64,000 nucleotides of DNA, taken from assembly GCF_041429795.1 (NCBI RefSeq), contig NZ_CP163424.1, positions 496,001 to 560,000 of the forward strand, given 5' to 3'. Origin of the DNA: Algimonas porphyrae (lineage in GTDB: Bacteria; Pseudomonadota; Alphaproteobacteria; Caulobacterales; Maricaulaceae). How positions within the stretch are numbered: the first letter of the stretch is position 1; every line of letters starts with the position of its first letter. This document shows, one piece after another, positions 53,306 through 62,915 of this stretch. The notes under the pieces are model-generated. The model did not search any database, had not been told where the DNA came from, and saw only the letters and a list, made by a program, of their open reading frames with translations. Both the position numbers and the translations under genes were made by a program.

Positions 53306-53882
53306 TCTGGCGAAGTCCGGGTCTGGGAGACGGCTTGTCAGGGCTCGACCGCGCGGCCAGAAAGGCACGAATGGCGCGTTCAACCCGAGCCACCGTGCGC
53401 ATATGCGGCCCCTTGGCAACGGGCACGGTGATATGGGCCTGGCTGTAGATAGGCTCGCGTTCATCCATCAGCTCGCGCATGCGGGTCCGCGGATCGGGGA
53501 CATGCAAAAGGGGCCGCGTATCCTTGCGGGAGACGCGCTCCATGATGGTTTCGAAATCGCCTTTCAGCCAGATCACCAGCGCCCGCTCCTTCAGCAGCTC
53601 ATGCGTCGGAGGATGGATGAAGGCGCCGCCGCCCGTCGCCAGAACCGTGGCGGCGTCTGTCAGCAGCCGCTCGACGACGCGTCGTTCCCCGTCGCGAAAG
53701 GCCGCCTCACCATGATCGCGAAAATAGCCGGCAACCGTACGTCCCGAGGCGCGCTCGATTTCTTCGTCCGAATCAAAAAAATCCCGGTCGAGGGCCCGGG
53801 CCAGGCGTCGACCCACAGTGGTCTTCCCCACACCCATCAGGCCCACCAGCGCGATGGGGCGGTCCGCAAAGGGACAAGGCAT
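53298..53882 (-). CDS. aroK: Shikimate kinase
   Basis: About 194 residues from ATG 53882; phosphorylates shikimate at O3. Walker A LVGLMGVGKTTVGRRLA, DFFDSDEEIERASGRTVAGYFRDHGEAAFRDGERR (substrate Asp and Arg), VLATGGGAFIHPP, LKGDFETIMERV and RPLLHVPD are all present. Starts at 53969 or GTG 54005 are also open but add residues unlike other AroK proteins, and none of the candidates has a convincing ribosome site. First gene of aroK-aroB-corC-ytcJ. Confidence 0.94.
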   Translation of the reverse strand: MPCPFADRPIALVGLMGVGKTTVGRRLARALDRDFFDSDEEIERASGRTVAGYFRDHGEAAFRDGERRVVERLLTDAATVLATGGGAFIHPPTHELLKERALVIWLKGDFETIMERVSRKDTRPLLHVPDPRTRMRELMDEREPIYSQAHITVPVAKGPHMRTVARVERAIRAFLAARSSPDKPSPRPGLRQNG

Positions 53883-54033
53883 CAATTTCGGCGCAGTTGC
53901 GCCCTTATCTTCCGTGCTTGTGTCTGCCAAACTGTCTCTCAGTGCTGCGGACTGCCCGCAGAATGTCATATTCGGTACTAAGTATGGGGTCTTATCAACC
54001 CCCACTCAACATTTAAACGCGATAAGGTGCGCT

Positions 54034-54174
54034 ATGAAGAAGATGCTGATCATTACAGGTGGCGTTTTGCTGCTCCTTATCCTGATCCTGGTCTGGCTGG
54101 CAGCCTCTGTCGGCCCGGATACGGCTCCGCAGGATGTCCAGACGATCGAATTGCCCAACCCGTATGACCGCTAG
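54034..54174 (+). CDS. 46-residue single-helix membrane protein
   Basis: MKKMLIITGGVLLLLILI opens a single hydrophobic helix, followed by a short polar tail ending ELPNPYDR. AAGG ribosome site 7 bases before the ATG. The stop overlaps the beginning of the next gene (ATG at 54164, in a different frame), so the two are probably translated together. No family recognised. It has the appearance of a bona fide small protein rather than chance. Confidence 0.65.
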   Translation: MKKMLIITGGVLLLLILILVWLAASVGPDTAPQDVQTIELPNPYDR

Positions 54175-55783
54175 CGTGCCAAGTCGCAGACGCGCGGTCC
54201 GTTGGCCTCTGCGTTGCGGTGTCGGCCTCGCGGCCATGACCGTCATGGCTCTGGTGTCGCCCGCTTTTGCGCAGACGATCGAGGTCGAAGGTCTGGACGC
54301 CGCCAAGGCATTCGCGCCGGGCATCGATGTGGCGGGCGAACTGCCCCGTTCAGCCTGGACGGGGACTGATGCGAACACGGCGATAGCGCTGCTGGAGGCT
54401 ATTCAAGGCGACAGCAATCATCCCATCGTCAGCAATATGCGGCGCAGGGTTGTGCTCGCCGGACTGTCTCCGCCGGCCGGGGCCGGGGACGCCTTTGATC
54501 GTGCCCGCATCGAAGCGGCACAAGATCTCGCCACGCCGGATGAATATGAGCTGTTCGCCGCCCGCAATCCGGCAGCGCGCGATCCGAGCCTGCGCGCCGA
54601 GGCCGCCATCGCTCAGGGCGATCTCGAGACCGCCTGCACCATTTCCGACACGATCACTCAGGGACGGGGCGAGAGTTTCTGGGTCCGTCTCCGCGCGGCC
54701 TGTCATGAGCACCGCGGGGAGACAGCGCTTGCGGAACTGGCGCGCGACCTGTTGCGAGACCGTGGCGAAACCGCCGAGCTGGTCGTGCCCGAACCGCCGA
54801 AAGGCTTCTGGGTCGAAGTGATGGCGCTGGGTGAGGCTGAGCTGATCGCCTTCATGGACGTTGCCGCCGACTGGCCCGCGCCAGCCCTGCCGCTTGTGAT
54901 CGAGCCTGAAGTCGAAGCATCGGACCCGATTGATTTGAACGCCTTGCCTGCCGACGATGTGGTAGCAGAGGCGCCGATCAATCTATTGCCACCAGCTGAC
55001 GATCTGGCAGTCCTGGACCTGAATAACGACGCTGAAAGCGAGGCCGAGCCTGAAGTGCCGCCCGCAGCGGCGTCCGCCATCGATCTGGGCGCAGTCCTGA
55101 CCGATGAGACGGATCGTGGAACGGCGCGCTTATTCCGTCTCGGTCTGGACGGGGATGCCAAAGCCGTATCCGAATTCGTCCGCCGCGCGAAAGCTGCCGG
55201 GCTCGATGCCAACCGCGTTCTGGCCCGCATACCGGCTTTACTGGATCCGACACAGATGGCGGTCGTCGATCTACCGCTCTTTGCCCGCTACGCCGTGGCG
55301 ACAGGTGATATTCCGCTCATTCAGGCGCTCTTCGTTGCGACGGAAGATCTGGAGCTGCAGCAAAGACTGGCGCTGGCGTCGGATGCGCTGGGGAGTGGAT
55401 ATTACGATAAGCCCTTGGGCGACTGGCTCGAAATGGATCTGGAAACAGGGGATGCCGCCGCGCTGGGCGACGTCATGATTGCGCTCGGACTGGGTGCGCG
55501 CCTTAGTGCGCGAGCCGATGCGGCGCTACGCGACTATGATCTGTCCGGCTCTGATATATCCTCACTGCTGGATTGGATTGCCGTGGATCAGGCGCTCGAC
55601 CGTGGCGCGCAGGCCGAAACATTGCTCAGGCTGGCCACTCTGATCCCGGATGCCGGCACGGCGGGGGATCGCGGATCGCAGGAGGCGGTCAGGCTCTACA
55701 GGGTCCTCAAAGCGTTGCGTCAAAGCGGGTTTTCCGATCTGGCGAACCGTCTGGCAGCCTATGAATTTCTGCGCGGTCTCTAG
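54164..55783 (+). CDS. Exported alpha-helical protein, unknown
   Basis: 539 residues from ATG 54164. A signal peptide (ending PAFAQ) is followed by two helical-repeat-like regions separated by an acidic, Pro/Ala-rich hinge (about 230-315). Recurrent Ala/Leu/Asp helices (GTARLFRLGLDGDAKAVSEF, ELQQRLALASDALGSGYYD) suggest TPR- or SEL1-like superhelices, though no exact repeat is visible. Located directly upstream of xerD (10-base gap) and coupled to the small membrane protein. Function unknown; an envelope scaffold role is plausible. Confidence 0.78.
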   Translation: MTASVPSRRRAVRWPLRCGVGLAAMTVMALVSPAFAQTIEVEGLDAAKAFAPGIDVAGELPRSAWTGTDANTAIALLEAIQGDSNHPIVSNMRRRVVLAGLSPPAGAGDAFDRARIEAAQDLATPDEYELFAARNPAARDPSLRAEAAIAQGDLETACTISDTITQGRGESFWVRLRAACHEHRGETALAELARDLLRDRGETAELVVPEPPKGFWVEVMALGEAELIAFMDVAADWPAPALPLVIEPEVEASDPIDLNALPADDVVAEAPINLLPPADDLAVLDLNNDAESEAEPEVPPAAASAIDLGAVLTDETDRGTARLFRLGLDGDAKAVSEFVRRAKAAGLDANRVLARIPALLDPTQMAVVDLPLFARYAVATGDIPLIQALFVATEDLELQQRLALASDALGSGYYDKPLGDWLEMDLETGDAAALGDVMIALGLGARLSARADAALRDYDLSGSDISSLLDWIAVDQALDRGAQAETLLRLATLIPDAGTAGDRGSQEAVRLYRVLKALRQSGFSDLANRLAAYEFLRGL

Positions 55784-55792
55784 GCGCGTATC

Positions 55793-56707
55793 GTGAGCAT
55801 CGACTCCTTTCTGGAAATGATGAGCGCGGAACGCGGCGCTGCTCCGAATACGCTGGCTGCCTATGGCCGGGACCTTCGCGACTGGCAGGCGGCGCTCAAC
55901 CCCCGGACATTGACTGATGCGTCGACCGGTCATCTGGAAGGCGTTCTGTCGGTCTGGGCGCGGGCTGGACTGGGTGCGTCCACGGCGGCCCGCAAACTGT
56001 CCGCGTTAAAGCAATATTGCCTGTTCGCCCAGACGGAGGGATTGCGTCAGGATAATCCCGCTCATCGCCTGCGCGCGCCGAAAGCACCCAAACCCCTACC
56101 CAAAGGGATGAGCCAGTCCGATGTCGACGCGCTGCTGACTCAGGCAGCGTCGGACATGTCGGCAAAAGGCCTGCGCATGCAGGCCATGCTGGAGATACTC
56201 TATGCTGGCGGGCTGCGCGTGTCTGAACTCGTCAGCCTGACTCTGTCCCAAGTGCAGAGGCGGGATGGCTGCCTTCTGATACGCGGCAAAGGGGGACGGG
56301 AACGGCTCGTGCCGCTGACCCCGCCGGCCATCGGGGCGATCGAGGCGTGGAAATCTGTTCGCGTGAAAACGCTGCCGAAGGGGGTCGATGCGGCGCAGCG
56401 AGCAAAGCCCTATCTGTTTCCCGGCGCGGCCAAGTCGGGACATCTTACACGCGAAGCCTTTGCCAAGGCCTTGAAGGACCTGGCGCGTGATGCAGGACTG
56501 CAACCATCGCGCATCAGCCCGCATGTGCTGCGTCACGCTTTTGCCACGCATCTGCTGGAAGGGGGTGCGGATTTGCGTGCCGTTCAGACATTGCTGGGTC
56601 ATGCTGATATTTCGACCACGCAAATCTACACCCATGTGCTGGATGCGCGCATGAAAGCGCTGCTCGAAGCCGCGCATCCGCTGGCGACCCGCCCGAAGAC
56701 AGGCTAA
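55793..56707 (+). CDS. xerD: Tyrosine recombinase XerD
   Basis: 304 residues; resolves chromosome dimers with XerC at dif. Catalytic residues are visible: Arg142 (GGLRVSEL), Lys in RGKGGRERLVPLT, His244 and Arg247 (HVLRHAFATHLLEGG), His270 (LLGHADIST) and nucleophile Tyr279 (QIYTHV). The N-terminal SAM-like DNA-binding domain covers about 1-90. GTG at 55793 is the start. No integron or phage features accompany it, and the position between housekeeping genes fits a chromosomal Xer protein. Confidence 0.95.
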   Translation: MSIDSFLEMMSAERGAAPNTLAAYGRDLRDWQAALNPRTLTDASTGHLEGVLSVWARAGLGASTAARKLSALKQYCLFAQTEGLRQDNPAHRLRAPKAPKPLPKGMSQSDVDALLTQAASDMSAKGLRMQAMLEILYAGGLRVSELVSLTLSQVQRRDGCLLIRGKGGRERLVPLTPPAIGAIEAWKSVRVKTLPKGVDAAQRAKPYLFPGAAKSGHLTREAFAKALKDLARDAGLQPSRISPHVLRHAFATHLLEGGADLRAVQTLLGHADISTTQIYTHVLDARMKALLEAAHPLATRPKTG

Positions 56708-56716
56708 GAGACGATC

Positions 56717-56992
56717 ATGCCGATCTCTCAAGACCGCGATACTGATCTGATCCGGGATCTCGACCTGTTGCTCGACGCGCTTTGCGCGGATTGGGATTTT
56801 TGTGCCGGGGTGCGCGGTGCCGACTTGGTGAAAGGCGCCAAACCGCTGACGTCGAAACAGTTTACGGACGCCGTTCTGGACGCCGAAAGCGAATTGCCGG
56901 GCAATCGCGCCAGTTGGGAGCGCCGTGTCAAACGGCGCTTCGTTCAGCGCTACGGTCACGCCGTCACACGTCGGGACTATCGTCCCTTTTAG
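56717..56992 (+). CDS. Short conserved-looking protein, unknown
   Basis: 91 residues, soluble. The N-terminal half is acidic with two Cys (LDLLLDALCADWDFCAGV); the C-terminal half is basic (RRVKRRFVQRYGHAVTRRDYRPF). No family recognised. It lies between xerD and accA with only 9 and 69 bases of spacing to the chosen starts, so it is likely cotranscribed with them. Confidence 0.7.
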   Translation: MPISQDRDTDLIRDLDLLLDALCADWDFCAGVRGADLVKGAKPLTSKQFTDAVLDAESELPGNRASWERRVKRRFVQRYGHAVTRRDYRPF

Positions 56993-57061
56993 GCCAGTCT
57001 GACCGTCATGCCGGGCGCGCAAGACGGTTTACACACGCGCAAGGGACGCTATCAGGCGCAG

Positions 57062-58012
57062 ATGGTTCAGACCTATCTCGATTTCGAACGCCCCGTAGCC
57101 GAGCTCGACAAGCAGGCGATAAGCCTTGCGGAAACAGACGCAACGGCTGCGAAGGATGCTGAGGCCCGGGCTGCGGTAGAGCTCAAGAAGCTCTACGCGA
57201 AACTCGGATCGTGGCAGAAGACGCAGGTTGCGCGTCACCCTGGCCGTCCGCATTTTTCCGATTATATCGAACTTCTCACGACGGATTACACCCCGCTGGC
57301 CGGGGACCGGCAGTTCGGCGATGATCATGCCTTGCTGGGCGGGCCTGCCAAAATTCGTGGGCGTTCCGTGATCGTGATGGGCCATGAAAAGGGCAAGGAC
57401 CTCGACACGCGGCTGAAGCATAATTTCGGCATGGCGCGGCCCGAAGGCTACCGGAAAGCCGTGCGCCTGATGGAGCTGGCGGAACGGTTCAACCTGCCCG
57501 TGATCAGCTTCGTCGATACGGCGGGGGCCTATCCCGGCCGGGGCGCGGAAGAACGCGGTCAGGCCGAGGCCATTGCCCGATCCATCGATAAGGGGCTGTC
57601 GCTCAAAGTGCCGTTCATCTCCATCATAACGGGCGAGGGCGGATCAGGCGGCGCGGTTGCGATCGCGACGGCGGACTCGGTTCTGATGCTGGAACATTCC
57701 ATCTATTCCGTGATTTCGCCGGAAGGCTGCGCGTCGATCCTGTGGCGCGACGGGGCAAGGGCCGAAGATGCCGCCAAGGCGATGAAGATCACAGCGCAGG
57801 ACCTGAAGAAACTCGGCGTCATCGATGGGATCATCAAGGAACCGGTCGGCGGGGCTCACCGGACCCCGGACGAAGCGATCAAGCGGGTCGGGGCGAAGAT
57901 CATCTCCGAACTTGATATCCTCAATGCTCTGGGCACGGCCCGTCTGGTTGACCGCCGTCGGGACAAGTTTCTCAAGATCGGTCGCGCCCTGCCTGTAGCG
58001 AAGAAGAGCTGA
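57062..58012 (+). CDS. accA: Acetyl-CoA carboxylase carboxyltransferase subunit alpha
   Basis: 316 residues from ATG 57062. With AccD it forms the carboxyltransferase that makes malonyl-CoA for fatty-acid synthesis. The family N-terminus [16 protein letters not shown] supports this start; ATG at 57008 would add 18 unlike residues. Biotin/CoA-site motifs are [21 protein letters not shown]-type [61 protein letters not shown] and [12 protein letters not shown]. Full length. Confidence 0.96.
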   Translation: MVQTYLDFERPVAELDKQAISLAETDATAAKDAEARAAVELKKLYAKLGSWQKTQVARHPGRPHFSDYIELLTTDYTPLAGDRQFGDDHALLGGPAKIRGRSVIVMGHEKGKDLDTRLKHNFGMARPEGYRKAVRLMELAERFNLPVISFVDTAGAYPGRGAEERGQAEAIARSIDKGLSLKVPFISIITGEGGSGGAVAIATADSVLMLEHSIYSVISPEGCASILWRDGARAEDAAKAMKITAQDLKKLGVIDGIIKEPVGGAHRTPDEAIKRVGAKIISELDILNALGTARLVDRRRDKFLKIGRALPVAKKS

Positions 58013-58037
58013 AGCGAGAACCGGAACCGAACCCAGA

Positions 58038-58066
58038 CCTGGACGGACGAGCCGTCCAGGCGGTCT
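58038..58066 (+). terminator. Stem-loop after accA, probable terminator
   Basis: CCTGGACGG-ACGAG-CCGTCCAGG is a perfect nine-base-pair stem 26 bases after the accA stop. The following bases (CGGTCTTTG) give only a short T-run, so efficiency is uncertain. Confidence 0.6.
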
Positions 58067-58132
58067 TTGCTGGCACCAAAGTGTGTCCTCCCATAGCAAA
58101 GACGGTAGGCTGATGGCCTGTGTGACGAGGGC

Positions 58133-58837
58133 TTAGAAGCCTGCGGCGATACCGACACCGGCCCAGATCAGGCTGTCATCCGGCGTACCGGCGCTGAAAT
58201 TCAGCACGTCCTCGGAATTCAGCGTGACGTTCAGGCCCGCATAGACCGATCCCACATCATTAATGGCGTAGGTCAGGGCGGCTGACGCGGTTGCCCATTC
58301 ATAGTCGCCTGGCCCGTCGACCGTCACTACACCGCCGACCAAACCCAGATCGAAACTGGTCTTGTCGCCGGTCGGAATGCTGTGCCCGATCCCGCCCTCC
58401 AAGGTTAAGGCTTCCAGCTCGACATCATAATAGGCTGTCAATGACGGCGCGAGTGCTGTGTCGAAACCCAATCCGACATAGCCTTCATACGTGTCCGTTC
58501 CGTCTGGGAAATGATACCAGGTCGCCCCGACGCTCCCGGAGACGAGGTCCGATAGCGGGAAACTGTAACCGGCATAGACGTCGATTTCGTCTGTATCGGC
58601 CAGACTGTCCGATCCCAGCCCGGTCGAGGCCCATGTGCCCAGCGTGAAGTTGCCGAAGCCCAGCTCCACACCCGGCTGAATGGCTTCGTCTTCGAAGCTG
58701 ACCCCGCGAAAGACATATTCCGTCACATAGTCGATGGAAACGGAAACGCTGACGTCGCTGTCCTGCGCGTAGGCTGGCGCTGAGGCGAACAAACTGGCGG
58801 TACATATGGCGCTAGCGGCGATGATGGATTTTTTCAT
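58133..58837 (-). CDS. TorF-family outer-membrane porin
   Basis: 234 residues. The signal peptide (MKKSIIAASAICTASLFASAPAYAQ) is followed by a beta-rich protein with the family opening DYVTEYVFRGVSFEDEAIQPG and strands such as GNFTLGTWASTGLG, IDVYAGYSFPLSD, VGATWYHFPDGTDTYEGYVGLGF. It ends with terminal Phe (WAGVGIAAGF). Outer membrane; substrate unknown. GGGAG ribosome site. ATG 58837 is used because an upstream in-frame extension has no signal-peptide character. Confidence 0.9.
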   Translation of the reverse strand: MKKSIIAASAICTASLFASAPAYAQDSDVSVSVSIDYVTEYVFRGVSFEDEAIQPGVELGFGNFTLGTWASTGLGSDSLADTDEIDVYAGYSFPLSDLVSGSVGATWYHFPDGTDTYEGYVGLGFDTALAPSLTAYYDVELEALTLEGGIGHSIPTGDKTSFDLGLVGGVVTVDGPGDYEWATASAALTYAINDVGSVYAGLNVTLNSEDVLNFSAGTPDDSLIWAGVGIAAGF

Positions 58838-59034
58838 GACGATCTCCCTGCAATGTCGAGACAGGGGGTAGGAGGCGAATTTCATCGCCTCGACCGAACA
58901 TGATGAAATAATGTGTCTTATGCAGCTGACGCCTCGGAATGAGGCGCAATAATATGCCTGTTTGCACCGAAACCGGGCTTCCGCCCGCAATGTCAGTTGA
59001 TCAATCGCAAGCGATCAGTTGCGGGTAAATCGCG

Positions 59035-61821
59035 CTAAGTGATTTTCCCGCAGCATTGTTTGACCTTCAGTCCCGACCCGCACGGGCACGGGGCATTGCG
59101 TGACAGCCCGTCCAGCTGTTCCGGTGTCGCCTTCGGTTGCGTCGGAGCCGTCGCTTCGCCGAGACCAGGCGCGGCCCCCATCAATTCCATCGGAGAGCGT
59201 GCCCCGCTAAGCGCTTGTGGCAGGGCCGATGGCTGCGCCCGCGTTCCGCCCTGGCTTTTGGCTTGAGATTGCGCTTGAGCCATCGCCATCTGCTGACGCT
59301 GCAGCTGAGCATTCAGAAGCGTGCGGAACATGGCTGCTGTCACGTCTTCGCGTAAGGAGATGAGCAGCTTGTCGAACAGGGTGAAGGCTTCGGACTTGTA
59401 TTCGTTGAGTGGATCGCGCTGACCATAGGCGCGCATACCGATCACGGATTTCAGCGCATCGAGCTGTTGCAGATGCTCGCGCCAGTTTCGATCGATGACC
59501 TGCAGCAGGACCTGTTTTTCCAGACGCTGCATGTCCGTATCATCAATCCCGACGGTCAGCTGCTGATAGGCGCTATCGGTTACATCCTTCAGACGCTTGG
59601 TCATTTCCTCGTCGGCAATGCCTTCCTCGGCAGCCCATTGTTCGAGCGGGAAATCATTGGTCAGGGCAGGCTGACCATCGATCTCGAATGTCCCCATCAG
59701 ACCGGCAGACTGAACAGCCTGTTTCAGACCATCAATGTCCCACTGTTCGGCATAGGCCTTTTTGGGCACATGCTTTTCGATAAGATCTTCGCATAGCTGA
59801 CGGCGGAAATCCTCGATCACGTCGGAAACGTCTTCATCCGTCATAAATTCCATGCGCTGTTCGAAGATCGTCTTGCGCTGATCATTCATCACATCGTCGA
59901 ATTTCAGCAAGTTCTTGCGGATATCGAAGTTGCGGGCCTCGACCTTACCTTGTGCCCGTTCGACGGCCTTGGTCATAAAGCGGTTGGTCAGCTCTTCGCC
60001 TTCTTCCCAGCCCATTTTGCCCATCATGCTTTTCAGGCGGTCACCGCCAAAGATACGCATCAGATCGTCTTCGGTCGAGAGATAGAATTTCGATGTGCCC
60101 GGATCCCCCTGACGCCCTGTCCGGCCGCGCAGCTGATTGTCGATCCGTCGGGATTCATGCCGTTCCGTCCCCAGAACGTAAAGACCGCCAGCCTGTAGCG
60201 CCGTGTCCTTGAGTGCCTTGACTTCAGCCCGGATCTTATCCGCAATCCGGTCTTTTTCGCTCTCATCCGTCACACCTTCGGTCTCGGCTTCGATCCGCAT
60301 GTCGGCATTGCCGCCAAGCTGAATGTCCGTCCCGCGGCCCGCCATATTGGTTGCGATCGTGACGGCCGCCGGCACACCGGCCTGCGCGACGATCTCGGCT
60401 TCCTGCTCGTGATGGCGCGCATTCAGCACGCGGTGCTCCACGCCTTTTTCCGTCAGGAAACGCGACAGTTTCTCTGATTTCTCGATCGAGACCGTGCCGA
60501 CCAGCATGGGTTGACCCTTAGCCTTGCAGGCGGCGATTTCGTCGACAATTGCCGCAAACTTCTCGTCTTCTGTCCGGTAGATGACATCCTCGATGTCGAT
60601 CCGCTGGATCGGGCGGTTTGTCGGGATAACCAGAACTTCAAGCTTGTAGATTTCGGCAAATTCGCCTGCTTCGGTCTCAGCCGTGCCGGTCATGCCGGAC
60701 AGTTTTTCGTAAAGGCGGAAATAGTTCTGCAGCGTGACCGAGGCCATGGTCTGGTTCTCGGACTGGATGTTCACGCCTTCCTTGGCTTCAATCGCCTGGT
60801 GCAGGCCTTCTGACAGGCGACGCCCCTGCATCATGCGTCCGGTAAACTCGTCGATAAGCACGACCTCGCCATCCTTGACGATATAATCCTTGTCGGCGAC
60901 GTAGAGGCGGTGAGCCTTCAACGCCTGATTGGCGTGATGCACGATGGTGACGTTTTCAATGTCATAGAGGCTTTCGCCTTCCAACAGTTCGCGCTCGCGG
61001 AGGATCTGCTCCAGTTGCTCATTGCCCTCCTCGTTGAAGGTGGCTGTACGGGCCTTTTCGTCGACCTCGTAACCGTCTGCGTCGATCAGCGGGATAATCC
61101 CATCCAGCGTCCGGTACAGTTCCGCCCGGTCTTCCGTCGGTCCGGAAATGATCAGCGGTGTCCGGGCTTCGTCGATCAGGATGGAGTCGATTTCATCGAT
61201 AATGGCATAGACATGGCCGCGTTGCGCCATCTCCTCGACCGACAGTTTCATATTGTCGCGCAAATAGTCGAAGCCATACTCATTATTGGTGCCGTAGGTG
61301 ATGTCGGCGTCATAGGCCGCCTTGCGACCGGGACTTTGCGGATCGTGATTGTTGATGCAACCGACGGTCAGCCCGAGGAACGTGTAGATCTGCCCCATCC
61401 ATTCCGCATCGCGGCGCGCCAGATAGTCGTTGACGGTCACGATATGGACGCCCCGCCCGGTCAGCGCATTGAGATAGGCGGCCAGTGTCGACACGAGCGT
61501 CTTGCCTTCGCCCGTACGCATTTCCGCGATTTCGCCGCGGTGCAGGGTCAGGCCGCCGATCAGCTGCACATCATAATGGCGCTGCCCCAATGTGCGTTTC
61601 GCGGCTTCGCGGACCGTCGCGAAGGCCTCTTCCAGCAGCTCGTCAAGCGTTTCGCCCTGATCCAGCCGGGTCTTGAAGGCTTCGGTCTGGGCTTTGAGCT
61701 GATCGTCGCTCATCGCCTCCATCGTTGGTTCGAGCGCGTTGATGCGCGCGACGATGGGACGGAGCTTCTTGAGCTTGCGGTCGTTTTCCGTACCGAACAG
61801 CTTCTTGGCGATGCCGAGCAT
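59035..61821 (-). CDS. secA: Protein translocase ATPase SecA
   Basis: 928 residues. Motor of the Sec system at the SecYEG channel. Nucleotide-binding domain with Walker A MRTGEGKT near residue 105 and DEAD-like [15 protein letters not shown]. Further blocks: [43 protein letters not shown], and the C-terminal zinc-binding [15 protein letters not shown] Gln/Ala-rich linker (about 830-890) precedes the zinc motif, making it slightly longer than E. coli SecA (901). Divergent from the parvulin gene across a 139-base region carrying an inverted repeat. Confidence 0.97.
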   Translation of the reverse strand: MLGIAKKLFGTENDRKLKKLRPIVARINALEPTMEAMSDDQLKAQTEAFKTRLDQGETLDELLEEAFATVREAAKRTLGQRHYDVQLIGGLTLHRGEIAEMRTGEGKTLVSTLAAYLNALTGRGVHIVTVNDYLARRDAEWMGQIYTFLGLTVGCINNHDPQSPGRKAAYDADITYGTNNEYGFDYLRDNMKLSVEEMAQRGHVYAIIDEIDSILIDEARTPLIISGPTEDRAELYRTLDGIIPLIDADGYEVDEKARTATFNEEGNEQLEQILRERELLEGESLYDIENVTIVHHANQALKAHRLYVADKDYIVKDGEVVLIDEFTGRMMQGRRLSEGLHQAIEAKEGVNIQSENQTMASVTLQNYFRLYEKLSGMTGTAETEAGEFAEIYKLEVLVIPTNRPIQRIDIEDVIYRTEDEKFAAIVDEIAACKAKGQPMLVGTVSIEKSEKLSRFLTEKGVEHRVLNARHHEQEAEIVAQAGVPAAVTIATNMAGRGTDIQLGGNADMRIEAETEGVTDESEKDRIADKIRAEVKALKDTALQAGGLYVLGTERHESRRIDNQLRGRTGRQGDPGTSKFYLSTEDDLMRIFGGDRLKSMMGKMGWEEGEELTNRFMTKAVERAQGKVEARNFDIRKNLLKFDDVMNDQRKTIFEQRMEFMTDEDVSDVIEDFRRQLCEDLIEKHVPKKAYAEQWDIDGLKQAVQSAGLMGTFEIDGQPALTNDFPLEQWAAEEGIADEEMTKRLKDVTDSAYQQLTVGIDDTDMQRLEKQVLLQVIDRNWREHLQQLDALKSVIGMRAYGQRDPLNEYKSEAFTLFDKLLISLREDVTAAMFRTLLNAQLQRQQMAMAQAQSQAKSQGGTRAQPSALPQALSGARSPMELMGAAPGLGEATAPTQPKATPEQLDGLSRNAPCPCGSGLKVKQCCGKIT

Positions 61822-61895
61822 TGAGAGGTCCTTGAGGCAGGGGCGCGGAACGCGCTGCGTAAAGTGGGTTTTGCGGTTCCGTCTTTGCTTGGGCG

Positions 61896-61924
61896 TGACT
61901 TAGGAACGGCCCTCGCCTAAGTCA
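61896..61924. promoter_or_regulatory. Inverted repeat between secA and the parvulin gene
   Basis: TGACTTAGG-N11-CCTAAGTCA, a perfect nine-base inverted repeat, with GCG/CGC continuing both arms after one bulged base. It lies between two divergent start codons (secA 75 bases to the left, parvulin 37 to the right) and looks like an operator or RNA hairpin. No known factor is assigned. Confidence 0.55.
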
Positions 61925-61960
61925 ACGCAGGCGGGCAGACAGGATGATGGGGTTTGCAAT

Positions 61961-62878
61961 ATGATGACGATAAGACGGGTGATGCCGACAGGGCTGAGTT
62001 TGATACTGTTCAGTGCTGTTCTGGCGGGCTGTTCCGGCACGGATGAATCCGGGACGTCTCTGAATGCTGATCTGCCGACAAGTGCCATACAGCGCGCCGA
62101 TGATCCAGTTGTGGCGCGGGTCGAAGAGACCGTGATCTACCGGTCCGATGTGGAACGCGCCGCGGTCGCGCAAGGACTGATCGGTCAGGGCGATGCCCTG
62201 TCGACGGGTAGCAATGTGTTCAAGGTGACTGTCGACGAACTGATCGATCAGCGCCTGTTGGCACTCGATGCGATCAGCCAGGACTTGATGAAGCAGGAGG
62301 AAGCGCAACGGCGACTGGCCGCGGCGCGAGAGCGCATTCTGGGCAATTACCGGATCGAGACCCATCTGGCGGCGACGGTGAACGAGGAAACGATCCGGAC
62401 CCTTTACGAGGCGCAGAACAATCTCGGCTCACGGGGTGAGGAACGGCGCATCCGCCAGATTGTCGTGGCGGACGAAGAACAGGCCACAAATGTGCTGAAC
62501 CGGCTGCGCGACGAAGAGGATTTCGAGCTCTTGGCAGCAGAGCTGTCGATCGATGCGCAAACTTCGCAATCGGGCGGTGAACGGGGCTGGCTCAGCCGCG
62601 ATATGGTCGAATCCGGTTTGCGCGACGCCGTCTTCGCGGCGCCGATCGGTGGCCGTGTGGGGCCGATCAAAGCGCAGGACGGCTGGGTGGTTCTGGAAGT
62701 TCTCGATCGTCGTATCCCCAATCAGCGAAGTTTCGAGGAAATGCGCGAAGACATTGCGCGCTTCATGACATTCGAAGCGATTGACGGCCTGATGTCGGAT
62801 CTGCGGGAGGATGCTGCGATCGAACGCGTCTATGAATCCGATATGGCGCCGGACGCGTCTGAAACGCCCGATCCCTGA
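61961..62878 (+). CDS. Parvulin-type peptidyl-prolyl isomerase lipoprotein
   Basis: 305 residues. A lipoprotein signal (about 24 residues, lipobox LAGC) is followed by an N-terminal SurA-like helical domain and a parvulin domain from about residue 155. The domain reads RRIRQIVVADEEQATNVLNRLRDEEDFELLAAELSIDAQTSQSGGERGWLSRDMVESGLRDAVFAAPIGGRVGPIKAQDGWVVLEV, with the GERGWL and FAAPIG/GPIKAQDGW motifs of PpiC. It would fold outer-membrane proteins or exported substrates. Argument for function: placed opposite secA. Confidence 0.92.
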   Translation: MMTIRRVMPTGLSLILFSAVLAGCSGTDESGTSLNADLPTSAIQRADDPVVARVEETVIYRSDVERAAVAQGLIGQGDALSTGSNVFKVTVDELIDQRLLALDAISQDLMKQEEAQRRLAAARERILGNYRIETHLAATVNEETIRTLYEAQNNLGSRGEERRIRQIVVADEEQATNVLNRLRDEEDFELLAAELSIDAQTSQSGGERGWLSRDMVESGLRDAVFAAPIGGRVGPIKAQDGWVVLEVLDRRIPNQRSFEEMREDIARFMTFEAIDGLMSDLREDAAIERVYESDMAPDASETPDP

Positions 62879-62915
62879 CAGTGCGCACGCCGAACTTGAA
62901 GATTTCCAACGCCTT

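Noticed and set aside
55793-56707. Tyrosine recombinase as sign of an integrated element
   Set aside because: Sequence and housekeeping context fit chromosomal XerD; no attachment-site repeats or cargo genes seen.
60910-61824. 304-codon frame opposite the secA 5' half
   Set aside because: Antisense shadow of a clear secA.
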